A program made the translations under genes and the position numbers. Below the pieces are notes generated by a model. It ran no database searches. It was not told the origin of the DNA and worked only from the letters and a program-made list of their open reading frames with translations. A stretch of DNA of 64,000 nucleotides from Malaya genurostris (Eukaryota > Arthropoda > Insecta > Diptera > Culicidae). The stretch lies in NCBI RefSeq assembly GCF_030247185.1, contig NC_080571.1, forward strand, positions 12,493,631-12,557,630, given 5' to 3'. Below, piece after piece: positions 52,421 to 62,743 of this stretch. Position 1 is the stretch's first letter. Each line of letters starts with the position of its first letter.

Positions 52421-52559
52421 TAACAAGTATAATCAATATTGAATTAAGTAGAAGAAAGATGTGTCATTTCGATAATTGTTATCTGTTGATGCAAAAGATG
52501 AGGAGGTTTTATGCCTGTTGGAGAGCAAGTTTGACAGAAACTAACTCCAGGGGGATTTT

Positions 52560-52895
52560 CTCCACTTCTCAAAACCAATATGTAAAGGAAAGTCATATAT
52601 TCACCAAACTAGAGTCGAACACGTTTACCCTTCAACGAGATTCGATAAAGTTTCGATCAGCATACTAGTTGATAAAATGTAAAAACCTCTATGCAGTCAA
52701 AACAGCTAAGAGACAGAGAGAGCGCAAAAGACAAGACAGTTGAAAATATGAAGTGTTGTAGTGTAGACGTCATTAGCATGTAAGTTAAGTGTTAAAATTC
52801 AATGCTTAGAAATAGCTTACGTGACAAATATATGTTTTTAGATAGCCGCTGAGGATGACCGAACACCTTAGTAGGTCAAACGTCCGGTTAAATGC
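52560..52895 (+). mobile_element. Possible Penelope-like element 3' relic
   Basis: A frame ending ESHIFTKLESNTFTLQRDSIKFRSAY (stop at 52668) weakly resembles the C-terminal end of Penelope-like proteins. About 180 bp further on, 52848-52890 reads CTGAGGATGACC...GGTCAAACGTCCGG, parallel to the terminal motif at 30.8 kb (CTGAAGATGA...GAAACGTTGG). Each piece alone is weak; their order and spacing make the call. Confidence 0.4.
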
Positions 52896-53149
52896 ACCGA
52901 TCAGTTATTATTTTCACCGGAAAAAATCGATGACCGTCCTTATAGAGAAAAATCAAATATCTAGTGTGCCTGTCATTATTTCAATAAAATTAAGTTACTT
53001 TTACAATATTTTTCTCTGCGAATTCACGTTTTCCCTAACAAAGGGAAATCTCGAAAACTACTTTGAAGGACTCCTTTGGTCCGAAGGTCCCTTTCGGAAA
53101 TCCAAAAGCAACGAATTGGATAAGAACCTATTCAGTAATCTTTAATCAG

Positions 53150-53305
53150 TTCACTTTTTTTTAAATAGTGGTTTTAACCTTAAGATCATTTGCCTCTTCG
53201 GGCCAGAAAATTTTTTTACCACATTTACGAGGTTGGGAGTCGAACCCAGGTGGTAGCTGCGGGAAAGACATTGACTTACCCATCACACTATACCCGGCCC
53301 CCTTC
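53150..53305 (-). mobile_element. tRNA-derived SINE (minus strand)
   Basis: On the minus strand from about 53302: GCCGGGTATAGTGTGATGGG contains an A-box-like region, and the B box is GGGTTCGACTCCC (53235-53247). The body contains GGCCCGAAGAGGCAAATGAT and 'cttaaggttaaaacc'. It ends in an A-rich tail (T-run at about 53153-53162). Typical tRNA-head SINE layout. No clear target duplication. Confidence 0.6.
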
Positions 53306-53326
53306 AATTCATTTATAAAAAGTGCA

Positions 53327-53715
53327 AGCAGAGTACAATTTCAAGTTGAAGACATTCTTCCGACAGAATCAGCAATTTAACGTTATTGTAATTATATTAA
53401 AATCTTTCCCTGGCATCTTAAAGCTTACGCAGTGTGTCTAAAAATTATATTTTTGAATTAAAAAAATTAAAAATCAATCGATCATTTATTTATTTTTCGC
53501 AATGAAAAATGAATATGCAATTAGATGGGTTTGCAATAGAGTTCTTGAATTTTCATCGCTGAAATGACAAAAAAGTCATTTCTCCTCCTCCTCCACGTTA
53601 GTTTTCTACCAACGTCCTATCCGTGATTGATGTTTGCAACGCTCGAACTCAATTTCATCCGTTTGTCAGCTTCCAACATGTTACGTAAACTAAGAAGAAG
53701 TACATATCCAAGCAA
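53327..53715 (+). repeat. Direct duplication, copy 2
   Basis: Partner of 50188-50585, 3.14 kb downstream. The SINE at 53150-53305 lies immediately before it. Confidence 0.85.
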
Positions 53716-55430
53716 GCCAGCCAGCCAGAATTTCCAGCTTTATGTAATATGCGTGGCGTGGTAAATCGTCATAGCAACAGGTGGCACAGACACTGTAGTT
53801 TGCGAAAGCAACGAGAAATCTAGTGAAAATCTAGCGTCGGTTACTGTGAGAATGCTATGAAATGATTAAATCGTTTACTGTTCCATGTGACATAACAAAT
53901 TACACTCGAAATTATTGATGACAAGTAATCCACGTCAGCTGACAATTATGAGAACAGTTTAAGCTCTTGCTTCAGATCCGAAATCAAATGGAGATGTCAA
54001 AATTCGAAACTACCTCCACTACCACCATTCTACTGGCCGGAATTGAGGTTAACATGTCCGCGAGAAAACGGGGCATTTTTCCCGCTAGACATCCCGCGCG
54101 CCGGAGTGTCTTTGCCTGAGTGACAGATTTAATTCCACCGTGAGTGATGGGAACATGACACACGGTCGCAAGCCGGTCTGCATGGGAAAACAAAGACGAA
54201 ATGGTGCATTGGATCACTACCCGATGTGAGACTTTTGGAAAGTTCTTCATTGCAGCCAGCTTCGTAACGTTTCACATTAAGATAGGATCCGAATTTGATT
54301 GAGTTGCGAAGGGCTGGATGATGCGGGGAAGTTCCTTACAAAATCGTTACTGATTTAATTCGAGAATTTATGCTAGGAAAGAAAACAAAGTGAACTATTT
54401 TATTTTCAATTCATAACCCGATAGTGAAGAGTATTTTCCTTGTAAGAGTCTAAATCTAAGTAATGCATACTTTGTTAGTTAATTATCTTTTTTTTAAAAG
54501 GTCACGAAAAATGTCCAATAACTTTTAAAAAACACATTTGTTTCACTCAGACAAACAAAAAACGGACGGCTACCGGGGGTCCTACCTCGGATCGCGAGTA
54601 CGTGAGCAAGAAAAAAAAACAAGACCCTTCGAAAAAAGAAAAACAAAAAAAATGGAAACAACTTTGTCATCCCGTCAGCGGCGACAGCCGACAGGAACAG
54701 GGACACCGACAAGATTAGTATCCAGCTTCCAGAAGCCAACACAGCACACGGGTGTCACTATTTTACGGGAACGACTTCTCTATCCTCCAAGCTTCATCCG
54801 GTGACGGTGGCGCTGACTGACTGGTTTATGAACCGACGACGGTGGAAGGCGTCGGGAAAACAGTAGACATCCTCATAAACAAAGCAACAACAACAACAAC
54901 AAAAAGGAGAAAAAAAAACATTCACGACACGTCTCCGCTGCCACACGGAGCTAACAAGCCGAAGGGTCGCGGCGCTCTGAAATATGGTGGACCATTTGGA
55001 ATAACATCATCATCTACACCGTCGGGTTTACAAATTTGGGAAAGTATGTTATTGCACTGTTTAGACAATGGATTCGTGTACTCCGGAGGTTTTTCACGTG
55101 CCGAGACAGACGCGTGGGTGGGCTGATGGGATGGGATCATCTTTTTTTTGTTTTTTCCATTTCATCAAAATTAATGGAGCAATTTTCTTGCACGTTAAAG
55201 ACAAATTCAGCGAGTCACTTATTCGGAATAATTGTGAACACAAATGTTAATCAAGTTCAATTATCGTAATGTTGCAAAAAACTAAAAATTATCGTAATGT
55301 TAAATAACTAAAATCAATAAGTGACGTTTTGCGGTGAAGTCTCGGTGGAACTAAACTCATGAAGCACGGAGAGTCGAGATCGAAGAGACGACTGCCATCG
55401 GAATAGGATGTATGATCCTACACGTTTCTC
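53716..55430. other. Noncoding, mostly unique DNA
   Basis: Contains a (CAA)n run at about 54885-54901 and several A-runs. Reading frames of 60-95 codons on both strands overlap one another and show no domain. Possibly host intergenic or intronic DNA. Confidence 0.4.
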
Positions 55431-55439
55431 CACGTTACT

Positions 55440-55720
55440 TAGAGCAATCCGTACAAAAATTTTCTGAACCTCTCTATCATCGAGGAACCGGAGTACCTCA
55501 AGGAAGGCACTTGAAACCGCGAATGTATGTTCAAATTATTAATGATCAATGACGGAATGGGGGATCAGCGCTGAAAGTATTTTATGTGCCAATAAGATGT
55601 AATTTCGGCATCGGAATGTACATAAATTTACTCTACTTGGTTCATACAAATAATCTGGAAAGCTTCTCTTAGATATTGTTCTGAAGGTCTTCTATTGTCT
55701 CGCGCTAAATCTAGATTCTA
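55440..55720 (+). pseudogene. Very decayed CR1-like reverse transcriptase remnant
   Basis: GTGVPQGRHLKPRMYVQIIND (about 55490-55550) matches the conserved SGVPQGSHLGPLLF...IND block. It is followed by text resembling KIFxPIRxxxDCLxLQ (LKVFYVPIRCNFGIG). Catalytic residues are not identifiable and stops are frequent. Confidence 0.45.
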
Positions 55721-56104
55721 CAGTATAGTCGGAAAACATCGGTGTGTTGGGAACTCAGACAAAGCTTGATTGAGTTGTGACATAAACGCGAGAGTGACGT
55801 AGGATTGCATTCGAGATGTGTAGTCCTGAGAATGGCCATTCGGTTTCGGAATATTTCGTTTGTAATCTTGGAATTGGACCGGTAGTTTAAGACAGTTTTC
55901 TAAATTAACTTTTTATGTTAATTTTAGGGTCCTGAAAAGTCACTAGACTTTAGAATCCTGGAAAAGACTATTTGATCACGGATGATTACGTTTGTATCCC
56001 AAGAAGTAAGGCACCATTCCAAGTCATTTGTGAGTTCGAGCCTAGAAGAAATCATTACATAAATATAATCCTAACACAAGTCGTACAATCGCTCATATAT
56101 TTCA
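55721..56104. other. Noncoding spacer
   Basis: No recognised feature. A short 'atatttcaatatttcatatatttcaatac' local repeat lies at the right edge (56096-56127). Confidence 0.4.
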
Positions 56105-56480
56105 ATATTTCATATATTTCAATACTTTAGTGAAAGAAACTATCAAAATGCTGCACTGGATTCAATTTCTGCTTTCCGAAGGGCCAAATTGTGGAACACC
56201 ATTCGAACATTTTAGTCCAACGCGAAGCAGTCAAATACGAGCTTTATTTGCGCTCGTTTGGTGCGAATTTTTCGCTAAGAAAGTGCGCAAAGCTAATCAA
56301 ACTATTTTAGATTGACACTAAACTGATGATTTTCGCCTCCGGTTTGCAAAAACGTAATCTTTACGTAACATTTAGAGCCATTAGAACGACCGATTTTTGT
56401 ATAATGTTCCCACTTTTCGTTTTCTTTTTCTCACATACAAATGACCAGCAGCTCGATGACGCAATCGCTCGAATTCGATT
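56105..56480 (+). repeat. Dispersed repeat C, copy 2 (tandem with copy 3)
   Basis: Blocks in order: 'gaaactatcaaaatgctg', 'ttgcgctcgtttggtgcga', 'actaaactgatgattttc', AACATTTAGAGCCATTAGAA, 'tgtataatgttccc', 'acaaatgaccagcagct-gatgacgcaatcgctcgaa'. The same order follows directly in copy 3. Confidence 0.7.
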
Positions 56481-56499
56481 ACTTTATTTCGGGTAAACA

Positions 56500-56895
56500 T
56501 ATTTCATAGAAAGAAACTATCGAAATACTGTACGAGATACTTTTCTGACATTCAAAAGAACCAAATGATGAAATTCTCTACAATATTAAAAACTTTTCGG
56601 AACATTTATCTGGAATGCGTTGCAGCCAAATGCTAGCATTTGCGCTCGTTTGGTGCGAACTTCGTGCCGCGAACAGTTATTCTAGATTTGAAATAAACTG
56701 ATCATTTTTATCTTCGATTTTCAAAGAAGCAATCTTAATAGTTCTTTAGATAACATTTAGAGCCATTAAAACGGCTAATTTTGTATAATGTTCCCCATCG
56801 TTGTCCACTTTTCGTTTTCTCCAATACAAACGACCAGCAGCTGAATGATGTAATCGCTCGAACTGCTCACAATGCCGATTTGTTTGATACCTAAC
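56500..56895 (+). repeat. Dispersed repeat C, copy 3 (tandem with copy 2)
   Basis: Repeats the block order of copy 2 at a spacing of about 385 bp, ending 'acgaccagcagctgaatgatgtaatcgctcgaact'. The two units are diverged, so the tandem arrangement is old. Confidence 0.7.
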
Positions 56896-57292
56896 CAATT
56901 TTGGTTAAGAGACTATATTTTCACTATTCAAACAATGTTTTGATAATAAACGTGGAATTAGGAACAATCTTACAACTTCTTCCCTTCGTTTCGTGAATGA
57001 ATTAATTTGAATTTTGAAAATGTACCCAGGTGAGCATAGTCAAAAAGACGTAGTCCTACGTCGAAAATCAACTATTCACTATTGATTTTTTGCAAATACG
57101 ATTCTCACATGAAAAAAAACCGAACATTCTCTTCGATGATATTTGAGAAAAAAAAGTTCGAACATTGAATATATCTGATATTATTCTCGAACAGAGATAT
57201 TTGGAAAGAATACATGATGAATGAATTCAACGATGAAAAAAAACTGAACCTTTATGAAAATGTTCAGAGCAGTGAAACGAAAAATAGACTGT

Positions 57293-58350
57293 TTTAATCC
57301 ATCTAGTGGTGTAATGGTGCCTTTCTTTGCAAGTTTCATTTTAACGTTTTGGATAACTGTTTCCGGAGCCGAAATCGGGAGACTGTCACAGTTGCAGTAG
57401 TTTCAACATCTGCTTCGGAAATTTCATACTTTTTTGTGCCGTCAACTATATGAAGGTTAAACATTTTTACCTCTCATTATCCTGGAAGTCGGATCCGGAT
57501 AAAATTCGAACTCATTCAATAGGATAACAAATGAATCAAAATTCGGCCGGTTCAGTCACGGTTAGTTTGTATGGTAATAATAAGGCCTTTCTGTACCCCG
57601 TGTACGAAATCGCACACGGTGTGCTTCGTGTGTAGAAGCGGCGTTGTGTTTTCTTCTTCCGTTCCACCGCTTTTAAAAATGGTTTAAAATTTTGGACATT
57701 CGTCACATTGTAATTTTGAAGCCGGTAGTCAGATACAGATGAACTCATTTTTTCCGTGTTTGGCATCACTGCTCTGCTTAAATGCTTATAATGATCAACA
57801 CTCTTGATCCTGTAATTCCGGAACTGGAAGTCAGATCCAGATGAAATTCAGAAGTTTTATATGGGACTATAAAACCATTCATTTAAATCCTAGTTTGTAA
57901 AAATCGGTAATGCCATCTTTGAACAAAGTGAGTAAGTAATTTTTACACTAATCACCCTGTAATTCAAAAAACGTAAATCGGATCAAGATGAAATTCAGGA
58001 GTTTCCTATGGGATCATAAGACCTTTCATTTGAATCTAATTTTGTACAGCCATCTCCAAGAAAAGTTAACACACAGATTTCCATTGTTTTGCTCATTTTT
58101 TTTCCATAATTCAGGGAGTCGTATCCAAACAATATTCAGGAATTTTGGATGGGACTACAAGATCTTTTATTTGAAATTAAGTTTGCGGAAGTCGGTGCAG
58201 CCATCTCCGAGCAAAGTTAGTGCAAAAAGCGTTTCATACACACATACACAAATGCACACACATAGACATTTTGCGTACTCGACGAACTGGGTCGAATGGT
58301 CGAACAAAAATATAATCACAAAGCTGCTTAATGAAAAGTATTACTCAATT
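57293..58350 (+). repeat. Dispersed repeat A, long copy with internal reiterations
   Basis: Begins 'ttttaatccatctagtggtgtaatggtgcctttct' and holds three or four reiterations of a 'cctgtaattc-gga-c-gaagtc-gatcca-atgaaattcagga-tttt-atgggac-ataa-acctttcatttgaatcta' unit (57480, 57810, 57958, 58110). It ends with 'ccatctccgagcaaagt', ACACACA and 'gacattttgcgtactcgacgaactgggtcgaa'. Noncoding. Confidence 0.6.
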
Positions 58351-60100
58351 TAGCTTGACTATAGTTTACAGAAGTAACAGGAGCGCAGGTTTTTTGCTAC
58401 GCCAAGTCAAACACTGTGTTCAAACATGCAATATACTGCGCTCCTTTTTCTTCTATAAATCAAATTCATGCTAAGTAATGTTCTATTAGGTTCAATCGAA
58501 ATAGTGCAGTGTAATCAATCAGCTGGAATTAAAAGAGCCTTTCGTCGCAATAATCACTATTTGGAATGAGGAAAAATATTGATGTTTGTATTGTCCTTAC
58601 TGCAAGTATCGAAAATATCACTATCATTACTTCTCAGTTGTGATCCAGCTGCGAATTTATTCAGTAGAGATTTTATTATTGATGAAAATATAATAATTAA
58701 ATTTTGCCGAATCACTTCGGTGTCGAATAGAAGCATAGTGGAATTTCAGTATCGAAATACCATCGGAAACTCTTTGTTGAAATCGGTTCAGCCACCTTGG
58801 AGAAAATCAAGAAATTTGGTACAAATACAGAGAATTTCTATTATATTAACATATATTTGTTTCCATATTTTTTTAGTTGAAAATTGATTATGAACTAAAT
58901 TTACAAAAAACCGAAACTTGGAGTTCACTGACAATCTTAATAATTTTGGTAAATATACCTAGACTCTAAAAATAATTATATTTTTGTATTGGACAAAAGA
59001 TCTAAACAATTTTTATGCACCACCCAAACGCAAATTTTGTTTTAGATTTTCCGTAGAATCTCAAAAACATCGGCAAAAGATCGGAAATTTTCAAATTTCC
59101 GATAGATATAGTGCGTTTCAAAGTTTCTGAAAATCAAAGTGAATATATTGCAACCCGTGTTGATTTCATCTATTTCATAGAGACGTAGAATTTCAATTTT
59201 AATAGTAAAATAAGTTTTGTGACAACACAGAAATTTTAAATAATTTCAATGGCTTTGTACAATAAGAAATAGAACGTAAAAGTATAAGAATTTTAATAGT
59301 TAATAATTTTTTGAAAAATACTAATCCGTGGCAAAAGAAAACAAATACATTTTTAAAATAATGCATTGTTTGATTTTTTTTTGTTTTACAAGCAATAAAT
59401 AATGTATTAACTTATAATTAATGTATAGAACTCGAAAATTATTTGAATTTTTTAATAGTAAATTCCACTCGAAAATCTATCATATACTTGTTTTACAATT
59501 CAGAAAAAGTAGAATTCCGATTTTAGCACAAAAAATCTCACGGAATACGTAATACCTGTTTGTATCTACCTAGTGGTGTAATGATGTCTTTCTCATATCT
59601 CTCTTATTCGAATATAAAAAAGAAATGGTATTCTTCAAACAATTTTGTTTGATTTTTAAAAACATGAAAGCTAGTGCATGATCTAGTGTAACCTACAGAA
59701 TGAAACAGCTCTCAGATCGGATAGGCCCTTTTTTTTCAGTGAAGTCAGTTCCACTATTCCAGGTATTTTTGAAAATGGAATCGCCCCGAATATTGGCTTT
59801 GCGCCTTTGCGATTAGCACTAACAGGTTATCTACCTGCAGCTTACATTTGTCTTCGTCTCGAAACACAACCTCTCCATTTGAATGCTTTTTTAATGAATG
59901 AAATCCTACACTTATGTTAGTTTTGTATATAAAATTCATAGGGTGATACTTTTTAACCAACAGCATGAAACATTCTTTGTGATTGGATTTTTATCATTAC
60001 TACTACCATTATAATTATACAGTAGAGTGCCAATATTTTCGGATCATCTCTAATTTCGTAAAGCGGTAGGGGGGTAAGTGGTGTCAGCCGGCGGTGAAAG
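58351..60100. other. AT-rich noncoding region with repeat A traces
   Basis: A repeat A-like stretch lies near 58720-58830 ('ttgaaatcggttcagccacct'), and an end fragment at 59566-59600 ('tacctagtggtgtaatgatgtctttctcat'). Otherwise featureless. Confidence 0.45.
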
Positions 60101-60149
60101 TCATTTAGGAATTAACCTTGTTTGTGCTAGGACACATAACCAATTTCAT

Positions 60150-60245
60150 TATGTTTACGTTTCGTCTTAGCCTCGGCGGTTTATGTTGAACTGGTGGCAT
60201 AACAGTTCAACATTGACTGCTATGCACTGTCGAGACGTAAATATA
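60150..60245. repeat. Hammerhead-family relative with inverted ends
   Basis: TTTACGTTTCGTCTTAGCCT (60152-60171) carries, on the minus strand, GACGAAACGTAAA as in the candidate ribozyme at 45.5 kb. The plus strand then reads 'cggtttatgttgaa...gctatgcactgtcgagacgtaaatataatggtgaaa', matching the 45.51-45.61 kb frame with the core deleted. Opposed copies or a foldback structure. Confidence 0.4.
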
Positions 60246-60440
60246 ATGGTGAAAGTTATAAATTTAGAACGGAAAATCAAGCCTAGGCGGACTCATATAA
60301 GCGTGAACAGTTATTTTTTTTTTGAAAAAAAATCTACAGAAATCGGAAACTTATTTTTTTAGCCAAATATCTTAGAATTACTTGAAACATCGAAATAACA
60401 CCATATCTCGACGTTCGATTTCGGGGATCTCAAAATTCAA

Positions 60441-60501
60441 CGTCCGAGAGTCGATTTTATTCAAAAAAAAAATAGAGTTGACTCTCGATCTCGGCGTTTC
60501 A
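60441..60501. repeat. A-rich foldback
   Basis: 'cgagagtc' and, after a run of ten A's, 'gactctcg' are inverted complements. 'ctcgacgttcga' and 'gatctcggcg' further out continue weakly. Function unknown. Confidence 0.4.
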
Positions 60502-60535
60502 TGCCTGAGAGCGCCATACTTGCAAAAAGGCGGGT

Positions 60536-61090
60536 GGGTAATGTCAGAGACATAACTGGACTCCCCTTCGGCACATTTTTCGCAAAAACAAAGAAGGCTT
60601 CACTTGATTTCGATTACTGTGAATTTCACACAGCGAAAAGTGCACAAATCTAATCAAACTGCGAACAACAGCTTTTTCACTAATGGGCGGTCCTAACGGC
60701 TATAAAAATATCAGCATATAGAATTTTAATTTCGATTATTTCATTTCGGATTTGCATTTCATTGACAGAAACTATCCGGATGCTGTACGGGATTCATTCC
60801 TGCCTTTCAGAAGGACCGATATTAAGCACTGTTCGGAACTTTCTCTCGAACGATTTTTTTTGTACAGCAGCAGATATTTTGTTCTCTTCCTCAGAACGCG
60901 TTCTGATTGGCTGGTGTTGACATGGGTCAAATGAGACAGGATTTTCAAAAGTGTACTATTGAAATACTTCAACGCTGTTGCTATACACGTTTAAGTTGAA
61001 AAATTTCGATTCTAATGGTAGTTAGATTATATAAATCCTTTCACGTATCACTGAACTATGAGCTTTCAAAATACGAGAAAGGCAAACGCG
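60536..61090 (+). repeat. Dispersed repeat C, copy 4 (extended)
   Basis: Starts with 'aatgtcagagacataactgg' (also at 9695). It includes 'tttcgattatttcatttcggattt', 'gaaactatccggatgctgtacgggatt-att' as in copy 1, and runs to 'acgagaaaggcaaacg'. Noncoding. Confidence 0.55.
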
Positions 61091-61448
61091 CCTTATGAAT
61101 TATCCTCTTTGATACTCGTTTATACCAAACATTTCAGAAAAGTTTAATTTTGAACTATTTGAGATTATGTCACACAACTAAATATTTTTTCATAAAATTG
61201 TGATCATATTTCCGATGGCATGTAGCAAAAATTATGTTGATTCGTTAGATACAACAAGAGATATTCACGATCAAAAATTTATCACTCTCTCAGAGGGTAA
61301 GTTTTGAAAAGGCACCCCATAGTAAAGTAAGTCGTATTCACGACAAAAATCAGTCGGTTGGCTAACAACAAAGTTATGACTCGATAAAGTTGAAGTTTTC
61401 AATATTTTATATGCGACGTTGATGCCACATGAATGCAGATAGGGCATA

Positions 61449-62743
61449 AAGACTGTCCCAGAAAGTATGGACGCACTTTGATTTCGCTGGAAATAATTCA
61501 CAAGTGTTAGATATTCAAATTTTTTTCGATATACTGATAATATTAGACTACAACAACAGAGTATTATTCTCAACATTTGCTACTTAGCCATTGTAGACTA
61601 GCTGGCGCACCTTCTTGCGAACGTTCCTCATTAAATTCCGTACTTCTTGGCAACAAGTTTTGACACTTTTTTCCAATCTTTTTCGAACTGTTGAATGGTT
61701 TCGGCTGCCGAGACATGTTTCCTAAGATGTGCTTTCGTTAATGCCCAAAATTCCTCAATTGGTCGAAGTTGTGGGCAATTTGGTGGATTCATGTCTTTTG
61801 GGACGAAAGTGACATTTTTGGTAGTGTACCATTTTACCGTTGATTTCGAGTAGTGGCAAGAAGCAAGATCTAGCCAGAAGACAACAGGATCCTTGTGGCT
61901 TCGAATCATGGGTATAAGTCGTTTTTGTAAACATTCCTTGATGAATATTTCGCTGTTCATTAAAGCAGTGGCGATGAAGGGGTCCGAAATCTTACCGTAG
62001 CTACAAATTGCTTGCCAGACCATAGCTTTCTTATCAAATTTTTCGACTTCAATCGATGTCTCGGACTGGTTTCACACTTGCCCTTCTCGCACCGTATAAT
62101 ATTGTGGTCCCGGCAAGGATTTGTAATCGAGTTTCACGTAGGTTTCGTCGCCCATGATTATGCAGTTCAAATTCCCAGCAACAATCGTATTGTACAGCTT
62201 TCGAAACCTCGGCCCGATCGATGCTTCTTGTTTCGGATTACGTTTTGATTGTTTCTGCTTCTTATAGGTTCGAAGATTCAAACGTTCTTTAGCACGAAGA
62301 ACATTTGACTTCGAAGTTCCCACTTTTTTATCCACATTCCGAACTGAAACCTCCTTCTTTTGCTGGAACGCCTTCAGTATACTTTTATCCAACTGAGGCA
62401 GGACCTTTTTTTCGACCCGTTTTCGGTTTATCCTCAAAGGTGTTATAATCACCGAACTTCCTGATTGCATTTCGCACGGCTTTTTCACTTACTCCTTCCA
62501 TTTTTGCTATCTTTCTCAGTGACAGTCCGCGTTCTGTGCACCATTCGTACACAATTTTTCGACGTTGTTCTGCTGAAAGTCCACGCATTTCGAAACAAAT
62601 TAATGAAAACGAATAAACAACTGCACAAGTGGTTAGAGAAGAGTGTACACAACAAGACGCAGCCATAAAAATTGACAGATTCTGAACCATTGCGAAATGG
62701 CAGCGGTTTTTGTCTTTCCGGGATCCATACTTTACGGGATCTT
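61449..62743 (-). mobile_element. ITmD37E element, near full length
   Basis: 1295 bp between TA at 61447-61448 and TA at 62744-62745. The left repeat (61449-61475, AAGACTGTCCCAGAAAGTAT...) is well preserved. The right repeat (about 62717-62743) is clearly decayed: 'ggatccatactttacgggatctt'. A transposase on the minus strand fills the interior. Confidence 0.9.
61631..62588 (-). pseudogene. ITmD37E transposase, one frameshift and one stop
   Basis: Start MRGLSAEQRRKIVYEWCTERGLSLRKIAKMEGVSEKAVRNAIRKFG (helix-turn-helix, 62588 on). A frame change near 62400-62440 leads to DKSILKAFQQKKEVSVRNVDKKVGTSKSNVLRAKERLNL and the first catalytic box MGDETYVKLDYKSLP. A single in-frame stop (62072-62074) follows REGQV; the copy at 40.4-41.5 kb has leucine there. 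The rest stays open: WLDLASCHYSKS (second D) and CPQLRPIEEFWALTKAHL (E), again 37 residues apart. The C-terminal end differs (VAKKYGI, stop). Confidence 0.9.
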
